Assembly (NCBI GenBank): GCA_963921825.1
Contig: OY997589.1
Location: 15,831,735 to 15,895,734 of the forward strand
Source: Erodium maritimum
Taxonomy: Eukaryota; Streptophyta; Magnoliopsida; Geraniales; Geraniaceae
Length of the DNA stretch: 64,000 nt
Direction: 5' to 3'
The translations under genes were made by a program, and so were the position numbers. This document shows, piece after piece, positions 21,542-32,055 of the stretch (its first letter is position 1; each line of letters begins with the position of its first letter). The notes below the pieces were generated by a model, which searched no databases, was not told the origin of the DNA, and saw only the letters and a list, made by a program, of their open reading frames with translations.

Positions 21542-22745
21542 TTTTTTTTGAAACTAGTAACTGGAGAAGTGTATTAATGTAAAATGTAAACTATACAAAG
21601 TAGGGCGTAAAAATCATGAGTTTCAGATATATGTCTTGGTTGCCCGTAGCCAACCCGGCTCTCATGGACCCGTAGAAAAATACTGCTTTGGATCGTTGAC
21701 ACTAACTCAAGACATCCCCTTACCCGCATTTCAAAAGTACGAGACGAAAAATAAATAGTCCAACAATCGAAAGGAACTCACCAACCCAAATTAAAATAAT
21801 AAAAACCATAAAGTAAGCTTGATTAGAGTGCTCTGATTGCGGCTTTTCCGAGACTTCCAAACACCGACAGTCCCGGGTCTGTGGGTATAGGCCATGTTGG
21901 AGCCTTCCCACCCCCGCCGGGTCCTCTCATTGTCCGAAGGAGGCTGTGACGCCTCCACTTGTGGCTCCTGAACTTCCTCCTCGTCCCTCATCGGGTGCAT
22001 GGTGGAGTAGATTCCGACTTCCCTCGGGGACGTGACGTCACCCGATCCACATCAATGGGAGGTAGACGCTGAGGTCCCTTACCCGCCCCGCCTTTGACCG
22101 AATATGACTCATTCCTCCAGCATTGCCCTGAGGTTCCTTCTGCTCCCTTGCATTTGGACTTGTTCACTTGCAAATAAAACAAGAAAGACTTTTCCCCCAT
22201 ACAGATCCCGATCCCTGACGTTACTCCCGATGGTGTTCCCTGGTGTCCTCTCCCCCGTTCGAGGGCGAGGACGAGGTCCAACCGTCGGGGTACGTCGCAA
22301 TAAACCCCGCCGATAACCCATCAAGTGCTCTTGCATGTACCGACCTCCCAAGCCCCTGATGATCGTCGGTCGATATTCCTTTTCTCTATGATTCGAGAGA
22401 CCGAAACGATCCGTCTCCATCAAGACCCCATCTGTGTCCGGCGATAGAGATCGTAAACGACGCCGAGGGTGTTCATGCATGTCCGCCGGATCGGTACCGG
22501 TCACCACGGTGTGATCATTCTTGCATGCAGTCACCAAAGCAGGACTCGAATAGTTCGATTCCGAGATTTGAACGTATATGTGGAGGACCATATTGGGTAA
22601 GAGATCGATGGGAGCCTAAGATATGATTATGGTACTTGGCCTCACAAGCTTGTGTTGATTGGAGTCCATGGAGATGCAGATAGAGATGGTACGAAAAGAA
22701 AGAAGGGCCGACTTATGACAAAAACCCTAAGCTTACGAGAAAGGG
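21542..22745 (-). mobile_element. LINE-like retroposon remnant with A-tail
   Basis: The T-run at 21542-21549 is the A-tail of a minus-strand retroposon, preceded by a 3' region of about 250 bases. Upstream lies a broken coding part. The 5' side near 22745 has AAAACCCTAAGCTT-type leader sequence, like other LINE starts in this window. At about 1.2 kb it is far too short for ORF2. No target duplication was found. Confidence 0.5.
21800..22670 (-). pseudogene. Unrecognised coding remnant in the retroposon
   Basis: The longest open piece (22591-22109, 160 codons) is rich in Arg and Pro (HEHPRRRLRSLSPD, PRPRPRTGERTPG). Further pieces follow in other frames to about 21800. The composition suits the basic C-terminal part of a plant LINE ORF1, but I see no DUF4283 or zinc knuckle, so this is a guess. 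Confidence 0.3.
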
Positions 22746-22802
22746 TTTTTCTCATTTTTTTTACAAAACGATTTTTACTCTGGTTGTTTAAAACACATCA
22801 TT

Positions 22803-22810
22803 GCATATAT
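22803..22810 (+). repeat. hAT target duplication GCATATAT, left
   Basis: Exact 8-bp match to 29310-29317. Confidence 0.9.
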
Positions 22811-24038
22811 TAGGGGTGGACAAAAAAACCCGAAACCGGTAAACCCGACCACCACCAGCCGGAACCACCACCGTTAAACCCGGAACCGGAATCTCCGGTG
22901 GATTTTCCGGTGGAGAAATGGCCCAACCGGTGGCCTGATGGGTGGCTGTCGGTTCAGCATCACAAGAACCGGAATATACCCACCCAACCCGGTACTGTAG
23001 TTGTCCGACACGTGGCATACGGTGAGCCACAGCTTCCCTCTCACGCGGATCGCCATCTTCAAGTCCATCTGGCCGTTTATTTTTTATATATATCAATGCT
23101 TCAGATTCATTTTGCGTGGGTTTATCTCAACCGTCCATCTAACAAATCAAAGGCATAGCTTCTTCCACGTGGACAAGCCGAAACCACACACCACATACCC
23201 GAGTCTCTTGCCTTACCCTCTCACTCAGTCAGTCACGAAACCATCACTTCTCTCTCTCATTTTCTCTCGTCTACTCTATCTCTCTCCATGTCGATTCCTT
23301 TTCTCTCCATCTCTCTAACATAAACCCTAGCAACCTCAAAGGAGACGACGACACGAATCCTCTCTCCCTCTTCTTTTTCGTAGCCAATCCTCGTTTCCCT
23401 CTCTTCTGCTAAGAAATTTGGAGATCTGTGTTCATCGACCGCCTCTCAAGCCTCAAATTTAAACAAACAAGGTATATTTTTTGTTTTTCCCTCACCTCAT
23501 GAAATTTTATCCTCCCTTTTGTCACTTCTTGTTTGTATTGATAATCATTTTTTACTTGCAAGAGCTGAAGTTATCTCTCTCCTCTCGTGGATGTTCCTGT
23601 CTCTCTCGTTCTGCTTTGTCCGATGGAAATCTCGAGCATTAAATGCCAAGATTTTCGACGTCTATTGGGTGTTGTTACTAACGTTGTTCTAAAGACAGAG
23701 GAGAGAAGTCGAGATGGCTATAAATACGAGCATAAGAAAAGATACCCACCTGGTTCAAATTTTGGGTCTCCATCTTTGCTGCGATGGAAACTCATACTTC
23801 TCTTGAGGTATCCTGTATATTTCCTTGATTTAGGCTTATGTTTCCTTTGTTTTTCGATGTTTATGTGGGTTAGGTTTAATTTCTGATTGGTTTAGGTTTA
23901 TGCTTCCTCTGATTTTCGATGTTTATGTGGGTTAGGTTTAATTTCTATGTTATGATTCTTTAAGTTCAAACATGATTCTAATAGTTTGTATGGATTTTTT
24001 TGATTCAAAGTTTTATTTTAAAGTTGAAATTGATTATG

Positions 24039-24455
24039 TGTTTATTATTTTAAAGTTCAAAGTTTTGATTCAAACTTTTATTTTTGAGTTCAAACATGAT
24101 TATGTTCAAACTTGATTCTATTTTATTTATTTTATATGCTTCAAATTCTGTTTGATGTAAGTTAAATATCTTGCAAGTTTATTCTTCTGTTAAATTTATT
24201 AGATTTAGAATACATATTTATCAACTGAAACATTATTTAAGTTCAAAGTTTATTATTTTAAAGTTCAAAGTTTTGATTCAAACTTTTATTTTTGAGTTCA
24301 AACATGATTATGTTCAAATTTGATTCTATTTTATTTATTTTATATGCTTCAAAATCTGTTTGATGTAAGTTAAATATCTTGCAAGTTTATTCTTCTGTTA
24401 AATTTATTAGATTTAGAATACATATTTATCAACTGAAACATAATTCAAGTTCAAA
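24039..24455 (+). repeat. 208-bp tandem duplication in the hAT 5' region
   Basis: The AT-rich unit containing GTTCAAAGTTTTGATTCAAA and GTAAGTTAAATATCTTGCAA occurs twice, offset 208 bp, nearly identical. It lies in the presumed 5' intron. Confidence 0.85.
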
Positions 24456-24571
24456 GTTTTATTTTAAAGTTCAAACATGATTCTGTTTCAAAGTCTTGTG
24501 CTTCAAAGTTTAATGATTCAAAGTCTTAACATATTCTTTTTATTTTCACATGGTGTTTCTGAACAATTTAA

Positions 24572-26668
24572 GTCACTATCTACACTAGTTGTGGGAGAGG
24601 GATCTACTGGTGTTGTTGTTGTATCATTCCTAAGACTTCTCGCCAGACATGTACTGCATGGAATGATTTTGATAGGTTTAGAGATGTTGATGGTTTAGGT
24701 CATGCTAGATGTAAGCATTGTGGTAAGGAATATTTATGTGATTCTAATAAGCATGGCACTAGCACCTTACACGGGCATGTCAAGATATGTCCTAAACATC
24801 CTAAGAAATCAGACCCAACCCAACAAGGCTTAGCATTTAGGCCTGTACAAAAGGGTAGAGATGGACAACAGCTCATGCCTTGGCATTTTAATCAACAAGC
24901 TTCTAAGGATGCATTACTTAGAATGATATTGATGGATGAGCTGCCTTTTAGTTTCGTAGGGGGTGTTGGGCTCCAACAGTTCTTGACTGAAGTATGTCCT
25001 ATGTTTGCATGCCTTACTAGATACACTGTTAGGAGGGGGATTTTTAAACTGTATGAAGCTGAAAAACTCAAGTTGCATGAGTTTTTCAGCAAATCTACCC
25101 CTCGGATCTCCTTGACCACGGACACTTGGACAAGTGTCCAACAAATCAGTTACATGTGTCTAACTGCTCATTTTATTAATGATGATTGGGTTATGCACAA
25201 GAAGATTATAAATTTCTGCCCAATCACTTCACATAAAGGGGAAGACAAAGGGAAAGCTATTGAGTGTTGTCTGAATTCTTGGGGTCTTAATAGGATAATG
25301 ACTATTACTGTTAACAATGCTAGTGCTAATGATACTGCCATACGATACTTGAATATGCAACAATCATTGTTGTGTAATTCAGTGTTAGATGGAAAATACA
25401 TGCATATGAGGTGTATTGCACACATCCTGAACTTGATTGTGAGTGATGGGTTAGGGCAGCTTGGGGGTGATTCCGTTTCTAGAAGGGCTATTGAAGGGTT
25501 AGGGAAGACGGGTAAATCCGTAGAGAGGATTAGATATGTTGTTCGGTTCATTAAATCCTCTCCCATGAGACTTACTAGGTTCAAGCTAGCTTGTATGCAA
25601 GCTGGATATGCAACCAAGAGGTTGCTATCCTTAGATGTCCCAACCCGTTGGAATTCGACCTACTTGATGCTCAAATCTGCCTCTAGATTGGATAGAGCAT
25701 TCCCCATATACAATGCACTAGACCTTGTTCTTAATGTGGAGATGGATAGTAAGGTTCTCAAGGATGGGTCTTTTCTGGGCCGATTAGAACTTGAGGATTG
25801 GGAGGTTTGCAATTCTGTCATGAGTTTCCTAGAGCTATTTTATGAGGTCACTGTGAGGGTTTCAGGTTCATCATATGCTACATCGAGTATGATTTTAGAT
25901 GAAATCTCAGAAATTTATACATTCATTGGTGATGGTTTGGCTAGTGATAATGTTGAGATGAGAAAAATGGCTATGAAAATGGGGGAGAAGTTCAATAAGT
26001 ATTTTGGGGATATGGAGAAGTTGAACTTGTTTACATTTATAGCACCCATATTTGATCCCCGTAAGAAACTTGGTTATGTGACCTACCTCATTGAGTCCAT
26101 GTACACACTGCCAGCCACCAACATACTTGTGCCTTTGGTGACTAAGTCTTTGAATGACTTGTATGCTCAATATGTGAAGGAATCTGCCCCTTGTGCTGAT
26201 TCAGCAACAGAAACTACTGCTGTTACAGCAGATTCTATTGCTGAAAAACCTTCTAAATACCAAAAGTTTGCTGCATATAAACGGCAGAAAACTATGGAAC
26301 AAGGTGCACTGAAAAATGAGTTGGAGTTGTACTTATCAGAGAGGGAAGAGCCAGATTCTTCTACTTTCAAAATCTTGGCTTGGTGGCAAGCAAATGCCCA
26401 TCACTATCCTATTATATCAAAAATGGCTAGAGATGTTCTAGCCATTCCAGTGTCAACAATGTCAAGCGAGTCTGCTTTTAGTAATGGGGGTAGGATACTC
26501 GGTGATTTCACAAGTACTTTGAGTACACATATTGTGCAGGCTCTAATTTGTACTCAAGATTGGCTCAAAAATCAACCAGCTCTCTTTTCAATAGCTGAAT
26601 TGGAGTTGGAGATGGATGCTCTTCAACTTGTAGATGATGGTATGAGTTTTTTCTCATATTTTAACTAA
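24572..26668 (+). CDS. hAT transposase, BED-zinc-finger type (RICESLEEPER-like)
   Basis: The open frame runs from 24572; the first ATG in it is at 24875. Before that ATG, at about 24655-24800, is a BED zinc finger (AWNDFDRFRD, CKHC, then HGTSTLHGH), so the true start is upstream, probably via a spliced exon. After it come SLTTDTWTS (first catalytic Asp, residue 83 from the ATG), RCIAHILNLIV, VPTRWNSTYLML and the C-terminal dimerisation domain (AWWQANAHHYPIISKMARD, then SSESAFSNGGRIL with the catalytic Glu at residue 532). The second catalytic position, in the DNASAND motif, reads VNNASAND: Asn at residue 147. Cut-and-paste activity is therefore doubtful although the frame is open. The stop codon TAA lies inside the LINE target duplication. 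Confidence 0.88.
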   Translation, partial: VTIYTSCGRGIYWCCCCIIPKTSRQTCTAWNDFDRFRDVDGLGHARCKHCGKEYLCDSNKHGTSTLHGHVKICPKHPKKSDPTQQGLAFRPVQKGRDGQQLMPWHFNQQASKDALLRMILMDELPFSFVGGVGLQQFLTEVCPMFACLTRYTVRRGIFKLYEAEKLKLHEFFSKSTPRISLTTDTWTSVQQISYMCLTAHFINDDWVMHKKIINFCPITSHKGEDKGKAIECCLNSWGLNRIMTITVNNASANDTAIRYLNMQQSLLCNSVLDGKYMHMRCIAHILNLIVSDGLGQLGGDSVSRRAIEGLGKTGKSVERIRYVVRFIKSSPMRLTRFKLACMQAGYATKRLLSLDVPTRWNSTYLMLKSASRLDRAFPIYNALDLVLNVEMDSKVLKDGSFLGRLELEDWEVCNSVMSFLELFYEVTVRVSGSSYATSSMILDEISEIYTFIGDGLASDNVEMRKMAMKMGEKFNKYFGDMEKLNLFTFIAPIFDPRKKLGYVTYLIESMYTLPATNILVPLVTKSLNDLYAQYVKESAPCADSATETTAVTADSIAEKPSKYQKFAAYKRQKTMEQGALKNELELYLSEREEPDSSTFKILAWWQANAHHYPIISKMARDVLAIPVSTMSSESAFSNGGRILGDFTSTLSTHIVQALICTQDWLKNQPALFSIAELELEMDALQLVDDGMSFFSYFN

Positions 26669-26672
26669 TTTT
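26656..26672 (+). repeat. LINE target duplication, 17 bp, left
   Basis: ATATTTTAACTAATTTT, exact copy at 28516-28532. It contains the hAT stop codon. Confidence 0.9.
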
Positions 26673-28515
26673 TTTTTTGATAAGCTCGAAAATAGTATTA
26701 AATAAGACCGAATCCAAGTAGAGGAGTCGGAATGCCCTGATTCAAGCAGAATCAGGGTAAAAGGGGTCAAAAGACCCGGATCACGCTTACAAAGGAGTTC
26801 TGCTAAGGGGGAACTAAAAGGATAAACCTTAACCCAAAAACAAAAAACCGAAAGAAAACAAACAACTAATGAGCTGACTTCTGCCGGGCCTTATGAGACG
26901 ATTTCCACAAGGTCAAAACCGGAGGTGCTGCCTTGATGGTTCGTTCCCGAGTCAAAGAACGATTCCTCGAACGAGTAACAACTGTATACGTAGAAGGCCG
27001 GCTCTTACGGGGTTGAAGGAGGGCATCCTTCCACGGACTACTATCCCTTTCCTCCGCTTCCACCGTATCCTTCAACCCGTTGTTAAACTCCGATACATCA
27101 TCAATAAAACCATCCTTAAAAGATTTCGGACTTGAAACAGCTACACATCCCATTTGCTTTTGAGGATGACTTGCATGGGAAGGATTCAATGGGACAGAAT
27201 CCTTGCAAGCCACAAGGCCCACAACTGGATTCACTGAATCAACAGACAAGCCCAATTGATTTTCAAAACCCGAACGCGAACCGGCTTCCGAAACCATCTC
27301 ACTTGTTGGTACTTGATCTTCACGAAACGACTCCAGCAAAGTCAAAACCTCACGAGATTCTCTGCACCCACCCTCAAACGCCCCTACCGAAAATAACGCT
27401 ACAGGATCTTTCGCAATCTGCTGAGAATCGCGTACCTCACGCTGAAGATATTTTGTGATCTGCACCCTAATCTCCTCCGATAACCAGTCTACTACCAACG
27501 TCGACTTCCGATCACCGGCGAGCAGGAGATTCAACAACTTCCCATCCTCCAATTTGACCCTCTTCTCCTGAAACAAAGAAGGACTCAAGCCTCCGTCTAT
27601 AGCACTCTGTTTTTGCTGTACACCACTAGACCAGCTCCGAAACGGATCTAACTGCCCTAAAACACGATGATGACAGCTACTCTCCAACCCCAAAGGCACC
27701 TGTTCCTGCAGAACTCGGTTCTCCTTGACCACACGATCAGGGCTTCCCATGCTCTGTTTCGAGGATGACGAGCCTTTAACCGGGAAAGGGCATTGTTCCG
27801 GACGAGCCATGGTCACAAACAGCCTGAATCCATTGTACTTGAATCCGTCATAGACTTCAATGGCCTTTTGAGCAGCCGTCGGCGAGACGAAATCTACAAA
27901 ACCAAAACACCTGCCTTTCTTGTTCGGACGTTTTAACGCAATGGCTGACTGAATTTCTCCAAACTCCCCAAACAAGCTTCGAATCCATGCGTCTGAGGAA
28001 CCAAAAGGAATATTAAACACAAAAAATTTTGTACCTGATATCGCATCCTTCCTCGGAGAGACACGACAACCAACTCGTCCATTCTCCTTCGCCGGAATCG
28101 CGACCACAGACACCGGCAGCTTGGCATGTGGCAGAGTCGCAATCGCTTCCTTCCCCGGAGAACCCAAACAAACATCTTGTCCCTTTTCCTTCGCCGGAAT
28201 CGAGACCACAGACACAGGATTGGCACATGCTTGAAACGGAGTCGCAACTGCGACCTTCGAAACATCAAAGCCCTTCCGCTTCAGTTCAGATGAGGCAGCC
28301 TTGATTGTTCGCTTTTTCTGATGTAAATCAGGCACTACCAAGCAACCATTTTTCACAAGCAAACGAACAGAGCCACAATTCGCACAATAACGAGAAATGT
28401 TTCTCAAAAACTTAACACCACACACATCACGATACCTAGCTTTGTGATTGTGGACTGTGCGAGTACCAGCTTTGGTATTGGCTTTCATCACATCCATATC
28501 CTTACCCTTATGAGT
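26673..28515 (-). mobile_element. ORF1-only LINE with RRM protein, 1.84 kb, intact
   Basis: A 17-bp target duplication and an A-tail (T-run from 26673 on this strand) mark a minus-strand retroposition event. From 5' to 3' the element has about 18 bases of leader, one open frame of 543 codons, and about 190 bases of 3' sequence ending in the tail. There is no ORF2. The long perfect duplication and the open frame imply a young insertion. Plant LINEs with an RRM in ORF1 (BNR type) are known. The relative at 10156-10970 also joins ORF1 directly to the tail. Confidence 0.88.
26866..28497 (-). CDS. LINE ORF1-type RNA-binding protein with RRM, 543 aa
   Basis: The ATG at 28497 lies 18 bases inside the element. 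Residues 26-52 are Cys-rich with a CANC pair (38-41). Residues 93-121 and 127-154 are a direct repeat (PVSVVSIPAKEKGQ and PVSVVAIPAKENGR). Residues 156-231 form one RRM: RNP2 is FFVFNI (158-163), RNP1 is GRCFGFVDF (195-203). The rest is low in structure, with a basic C-terminus (WKDALLQPRKSR, SRNRSLTRER). In LINEs such a protein binds the element RNA and helps target-primed reverse transcription. Without ORF2 it would need a LINE elsewhere for mobility. A retroposed RRM host gene is an alternative, but the tandem ORF1 signature shared with 10366-10632 argues for a repeat family. Confidence 0.82.
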   Translation of the reverse strand: MDVMKANTKAGTRTVHNHKARYRDVCGVKFLRNISRYCANCGSVRLLVKNGCLVVPDLHQKKRTIKAASSELKRKGFDVSKVAVATPFQACANPVSVVSIPAKEKGQDVCLGSPGKEAIATLPHAKLPVSVVAIPAKENGRVGCRVSPRKDAISGTKFFVFNIPFGSSDAWIRSLFGEFGEIQSAIALKRPNKKGRCFGFVDFVSPTAAQKAIEVYDGFKYNGFRLFVTMARPEQCPFPVKGSSSSKQSMGSPDRVVKENRVLQEQVPLGLESSCHHRVLGQLDPFRSWSSGVQQKQSAIDGGLSPSLFQEKRVKLEDGKLLNLLLAGDRKSTLVVDWLSEEIRVQITKYLQREVRDSQQIAKDPVALFSVGAFEGGCRESREVLTLLESFREDQVPTSEMVSEAGSRSGFENQLGLSVDSVNPVVGLVACKDSVPLNPSHASHPQKQMGCVAVSSPKSFKDGFIDDVSEFNNGLKDTVEAEERDSSPWKDALLQPRKSRPSTYTVVTRSRNRSLTRERTIKAAPPVLTLWKSSHKARQKSAH

Positions 28516-28532
28516 ATATTTTAACTAATTTT
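28516..28532 (+). repeat. LINE target duplication, 17 bp, right
   Basis: Exact match to 26656-26672; the hAT sequence resumes after it. Confidence 0.9.
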
Positions 28533-28949
28533 GATGTATGTTAAATGTGTTTTAGCAAGTGTTGGTAATTACTAACACTTTTTATTTGTTGCTCTAAGTG
28601 AGACATCCAGTCCACTTGGTAACCCAATGATATTTTAAGTCTCAGCTATGGTATTGGTATACATATAACTTTTATTTGATCCAATGCTTGTGAATTAAAC
28701 TATTTCCTTTTCTTGAGTTAATCTATTGTTGTTGTACATGTATAGACTCATATTCATTTTTTCGTAGGTACTTTTGAAGAATGGAGTGAAGGTCATGGAA
28801 ATGAAGTGAATGTGTAATACTTTTGATGAAGTTGTAATAGTTCTACTTTTGTAATTTTGTTTAGACAGCTCCATTCTTGTAAATTTGTAATGCTTGTGAA
28901 CTGATCACAAGATGAACAACTGATGTATTAGTTTTAGGGGCAGGTTTTT

Positions 28950-29012
28950 TTCATCATTAAAGGGGGGATCGAATGAGGGTTGTTTAGCCATATTTGATCC
29001 CCTTTTAATGGT
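28950..29012. repeat. Imperfect hairpin in the hAT 3' region
   Basis: The arms CATTAAAGGGGGGATCGAAT and ATTTGATCCCCTTTTAATGG are complementary with a few mismatches around a loop of about 20 bases. It is a possible transcript-end structure or tiny MITE; its function is unknown. Confidence 0.5.
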
Positions 29013-29317
29013 TTTTCCCTAAAAAAAAGAGTTATTTTATTATGTCTCTTTGTTATTACTTGTTCAAATGTTGATTACTTAGTTTTGGGCCTGTTTTGGG
29101 CTCATATATGTGGGCCTAAATCGAGGCCCAATTGTGAAGTGGTTGGTTGGTTAAAACCGGTAACCAACCTGCCATCGAAATGAGTGGTTTTTACTCTGAA
29201 AGTTCGGTTTTTGGGTCGGGGCTGGTTTCAAAGTCTCCCAAACCGATAATATCGGGTCGGGTTCGGGAAGGGTCCAATTGGGTGGTTAACCACCCAATGC
29301 CCACCCCTAGCATATAT

Positions 29318-29544
29318 GCACGAAATTCTATAAAAAAAAAAGATCATATATTATTACACCACATGTTGTGTCAACTGTTAATTTTCCTAGAACACTGTTT
29401 TTGTTTTTGTATATATAAATGATCTTATTTACATGTTATAATAAATTTATAAAAGTGAAATTCTTATAAATTTTTTTAATTAGAATCGAGAGCTTATTCA
29501 TTCAAGCAAGTCTGTCAGAACAGTAGCCAAAGCTGGCAGGGGCA
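29318..29544. other. Short gene-free stretch
   Basis: AT-rich flank between the hAT and the next PIF element. Confidence 0.5.
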
Positions 29545-29799
29545 TTAGAGCAAATGCAACGGGCCGGTGCTCGCCCCCGACCCGCGCGTTCGCGGTCTGT
29601 GGCCCTCGGGCCGTCCCATTGTGGGCGGGATTTTACGCGGTCCGCAGCCCTGAATCACGCGGTCCGGGCCTCAGCCCTCACCCCTCGTCCCTCGCTCGCG
29701 CTGGTCCTCTCCCGTGGCGACACCTGGCATCCAAATCCGACTGTTGTCAAACGGTCGGTAACGACACTTTTTTTATTTAAAATTCAACAAATTAAAACC

Positions 29800-29809
29800 C
29801 TATAAATAC
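29800..29809 (+). promoter_or_regulatory. TATA box of the second PIF copy
   Basis: CCTATAAATACCCC, in the same setting as 18815-18824. Confidence 0.65.
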
Positions 29810-31255
29810 CCCAACCCCAACCTCATTTTTTCCACACCCATTCTCCAATTTCACTCTCCCCAAAGCTCTGGTGCTCTGTGGGAGCAACACCTTGGGCACC
29901 TTCTGCCCCTGCCAGTCTAACAACTGGTGACTGACTCTGCCCCAAAGCTGGGTACCTCCCGGAATATAGATATCGGACATCACGGAAGAACGCTGTAGTA
30001 GTACGTACATTTCAAACTCAGTTCAACACGACCGCACTATCTAAGCAAAGAGGGGACGTTATCGTTCGTCTCGACGGACCCTAGCTGGATCAGGTTAAGT
30101 AGATAGGTCGTATATAGTACTTATATATACACACAAGCCCGCACATCGTGCGTCTCACACAACAACCAAGTAATGCAACCAACTCCCTCAGGAGGCAAAG
30201 ATCATACACAAACATCCCATTACTAGGGTTTCAAAGCACGAAGCACGCAATTTGGAAATAAGTACTTAATCCTCTTAACAAAGCCTTTAACTTTCCTCAA
30301 TTCCTCGACTTTAATCAAAATAAATAAGTCGATCTCGCATCGTTACAACTTGATTCAGGCGTCCCCGAACCTCGTTGTAACCACTTGACATCCATCCATC
30401 ACGTTTGACTACAATGGCACCCCTGAGTCAACCCGTGATAGAACAACCAATTCAGTTTTACAGAAATTTCGGCATGACCTATTCGTATTTTCCACTAACC
30501 CTCCGCTTACGCGGGACAATCACCAATCAATTTCCACAAGTTATTCCAATTAAAGAGTTCTCATGCTCTGCAGTTCACAACACAATCAATACATAGAATT
30601 CCCATGCTTCGCAAGTACATACACAACCAAGAGGGTGCAAGATTTCTCAAGTTCGATTCCTTTTTAAAAGTTACTTCAATTGGATCATATTTTCCATCTT
30701 GATTCCTTAAACGATTCACAACGTCATAACCGAGTCAATACTCAAACAATTTCAAAATCATAACAATTCAACCCTTCCATAAATCCACCCTTCGCTCAAA
30801 CACCGCTCCGACAGTAACACTCTATTGAAACCAATCTCCAGCCTCATCAACACCCCTCTCAAATAATCCCTCAGTTTAAGCCACATGAAACAACCAACCA
30901 CAACGGTAATACACTTAACACACAAACACTTTACTCAACAATCAACATATAACGGTTCGGTCATTGCTTGTTAACCCAATACCGATCTCAACCAGTCGGT
31001 TTCACCGATCACTGCATCTCACAGTCAATAAGGTAAGGGTACCACTCAAGCGATATAACCGTTATAATCAAAGGAGTTCAAATTGAATCAACAAACAAAA
31101 CAGTAAGACTCGAGTCGTTCTCACTCTCTGCATCAACGTTTTTAACTTTGCATCACTGAGTACACGACTACAACCTCCTAACTCTACCCACCTAATTAAC
31201 GTTGGTCCGAGGTTTTGAAAACAAGTTCGAAAATTACAACCTGTTTCAAATGAAA

Positions 31256-31271
31256 CCAGGCTCTGATACCA
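31256..31271 (-). other. Primer binding site, tRNA-iMet type
   Basis: Complement reads TGGTATCAGAGCCTGG, three bases from the LTR end. Confidence 0.85.
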
Positions 31272-32055
31272 AATTGTCACGCCCCAAATCCGGATTTGAC
31301 CGGACTCGAGACGTGACCTGAGTTGAAATAAATAGAAATCATAAACGATTAATAAAACCCTAAAATTCTCATAAAAGCTCCATCAAAAAGATATATATAA
31401 ACAAGTAGTTCAAATTCTCATAAAATTCTCACAGCTCAACGTAAATAGTAAGATAAAGGATGTTCAATACACAAGACCAACATAACTCTACTAAAAACCC
31501 CAAGAAGTCCAAAAGCTCCCGAGCCTCGAACTCACTAGACATCCGGCAGGCCTGTAAAACAATCAGAAACCAAAGGGAGTGAGCTTACGCTCAGTAGGAA
31601 AAACCTTAATAACTCAACCCTTAGGTCAATAGTAAACTGCTTACAAAGGTAACTCGAATCAATAGTTTAATACGATTAACAAGGAAATAATAAAGAAACA
31701 GGAATAATTACAATAAGACAATATTCTCAAGGTATCAATAACATAAGGCATTTCATAAGAATTACTTTAACGAATCAATAAGAGTAAAATGGAAGTAATC
31801 AATATCCTGTCAACCACTTGCTTTCTCAAGCCTCCGATCGATGGATAGATTCTGGGATCACCTCGGTTTCCATGTTCCAATCCACCAGAGTATCCATGTC
31901 ATATCAGATTTTCCCTCGGTCTAGAGGAGGTACATGCATCGGGGCACCGAAAACCATTCGGATATGCCTCCAAAGGACCATATATCATAGGGAACCAAGT
32001 AGTGCTCCCGAGGGACACACCACCCTTGGGTGAAACCTCAGTAACCATAATCAAT

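Larger units (their letters stand above)
22811..29309 (+). mobile_element. hAT (Ac-like) element, complete ends, 6.5 kb with one insertion
   Basis: The terminal inverted repeats TAGGGGTGGACA and the complement of TAGGGGTGGGCA are flanked by a perfect 8-bp duplication, diagnostic of hAT. The subterminal regions are full of AACCGG/ACCGGT words on both sides. A CT-rich leader (23230-23460) ends in a likely splice donor near 23470. The long AT-rich stretch to about 24570 is probably an intron, and the transposase follows. Without the LINE insertion at 26673-28515 and one TSD copy the element is about 4.6 kb, normal for an autonomous-type hAT. Confidence 0.92.

Noticed and set aside
23587-23886. 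99-codon frame before the transposase
   Set aside because: It lies in the presumed 5' intron of the hAT element; no similarity to BED or transposase sequence.
26893-27458. Plus-strand frames of 80-108 codons
   Set aside because: Shadows of the RRM protein encoded on the minus strand.
29870-31255. Coding region of the long-LTR element
   Set aside because: No open frame or domain could be recognised in any frame; kept only as an internal remnant.
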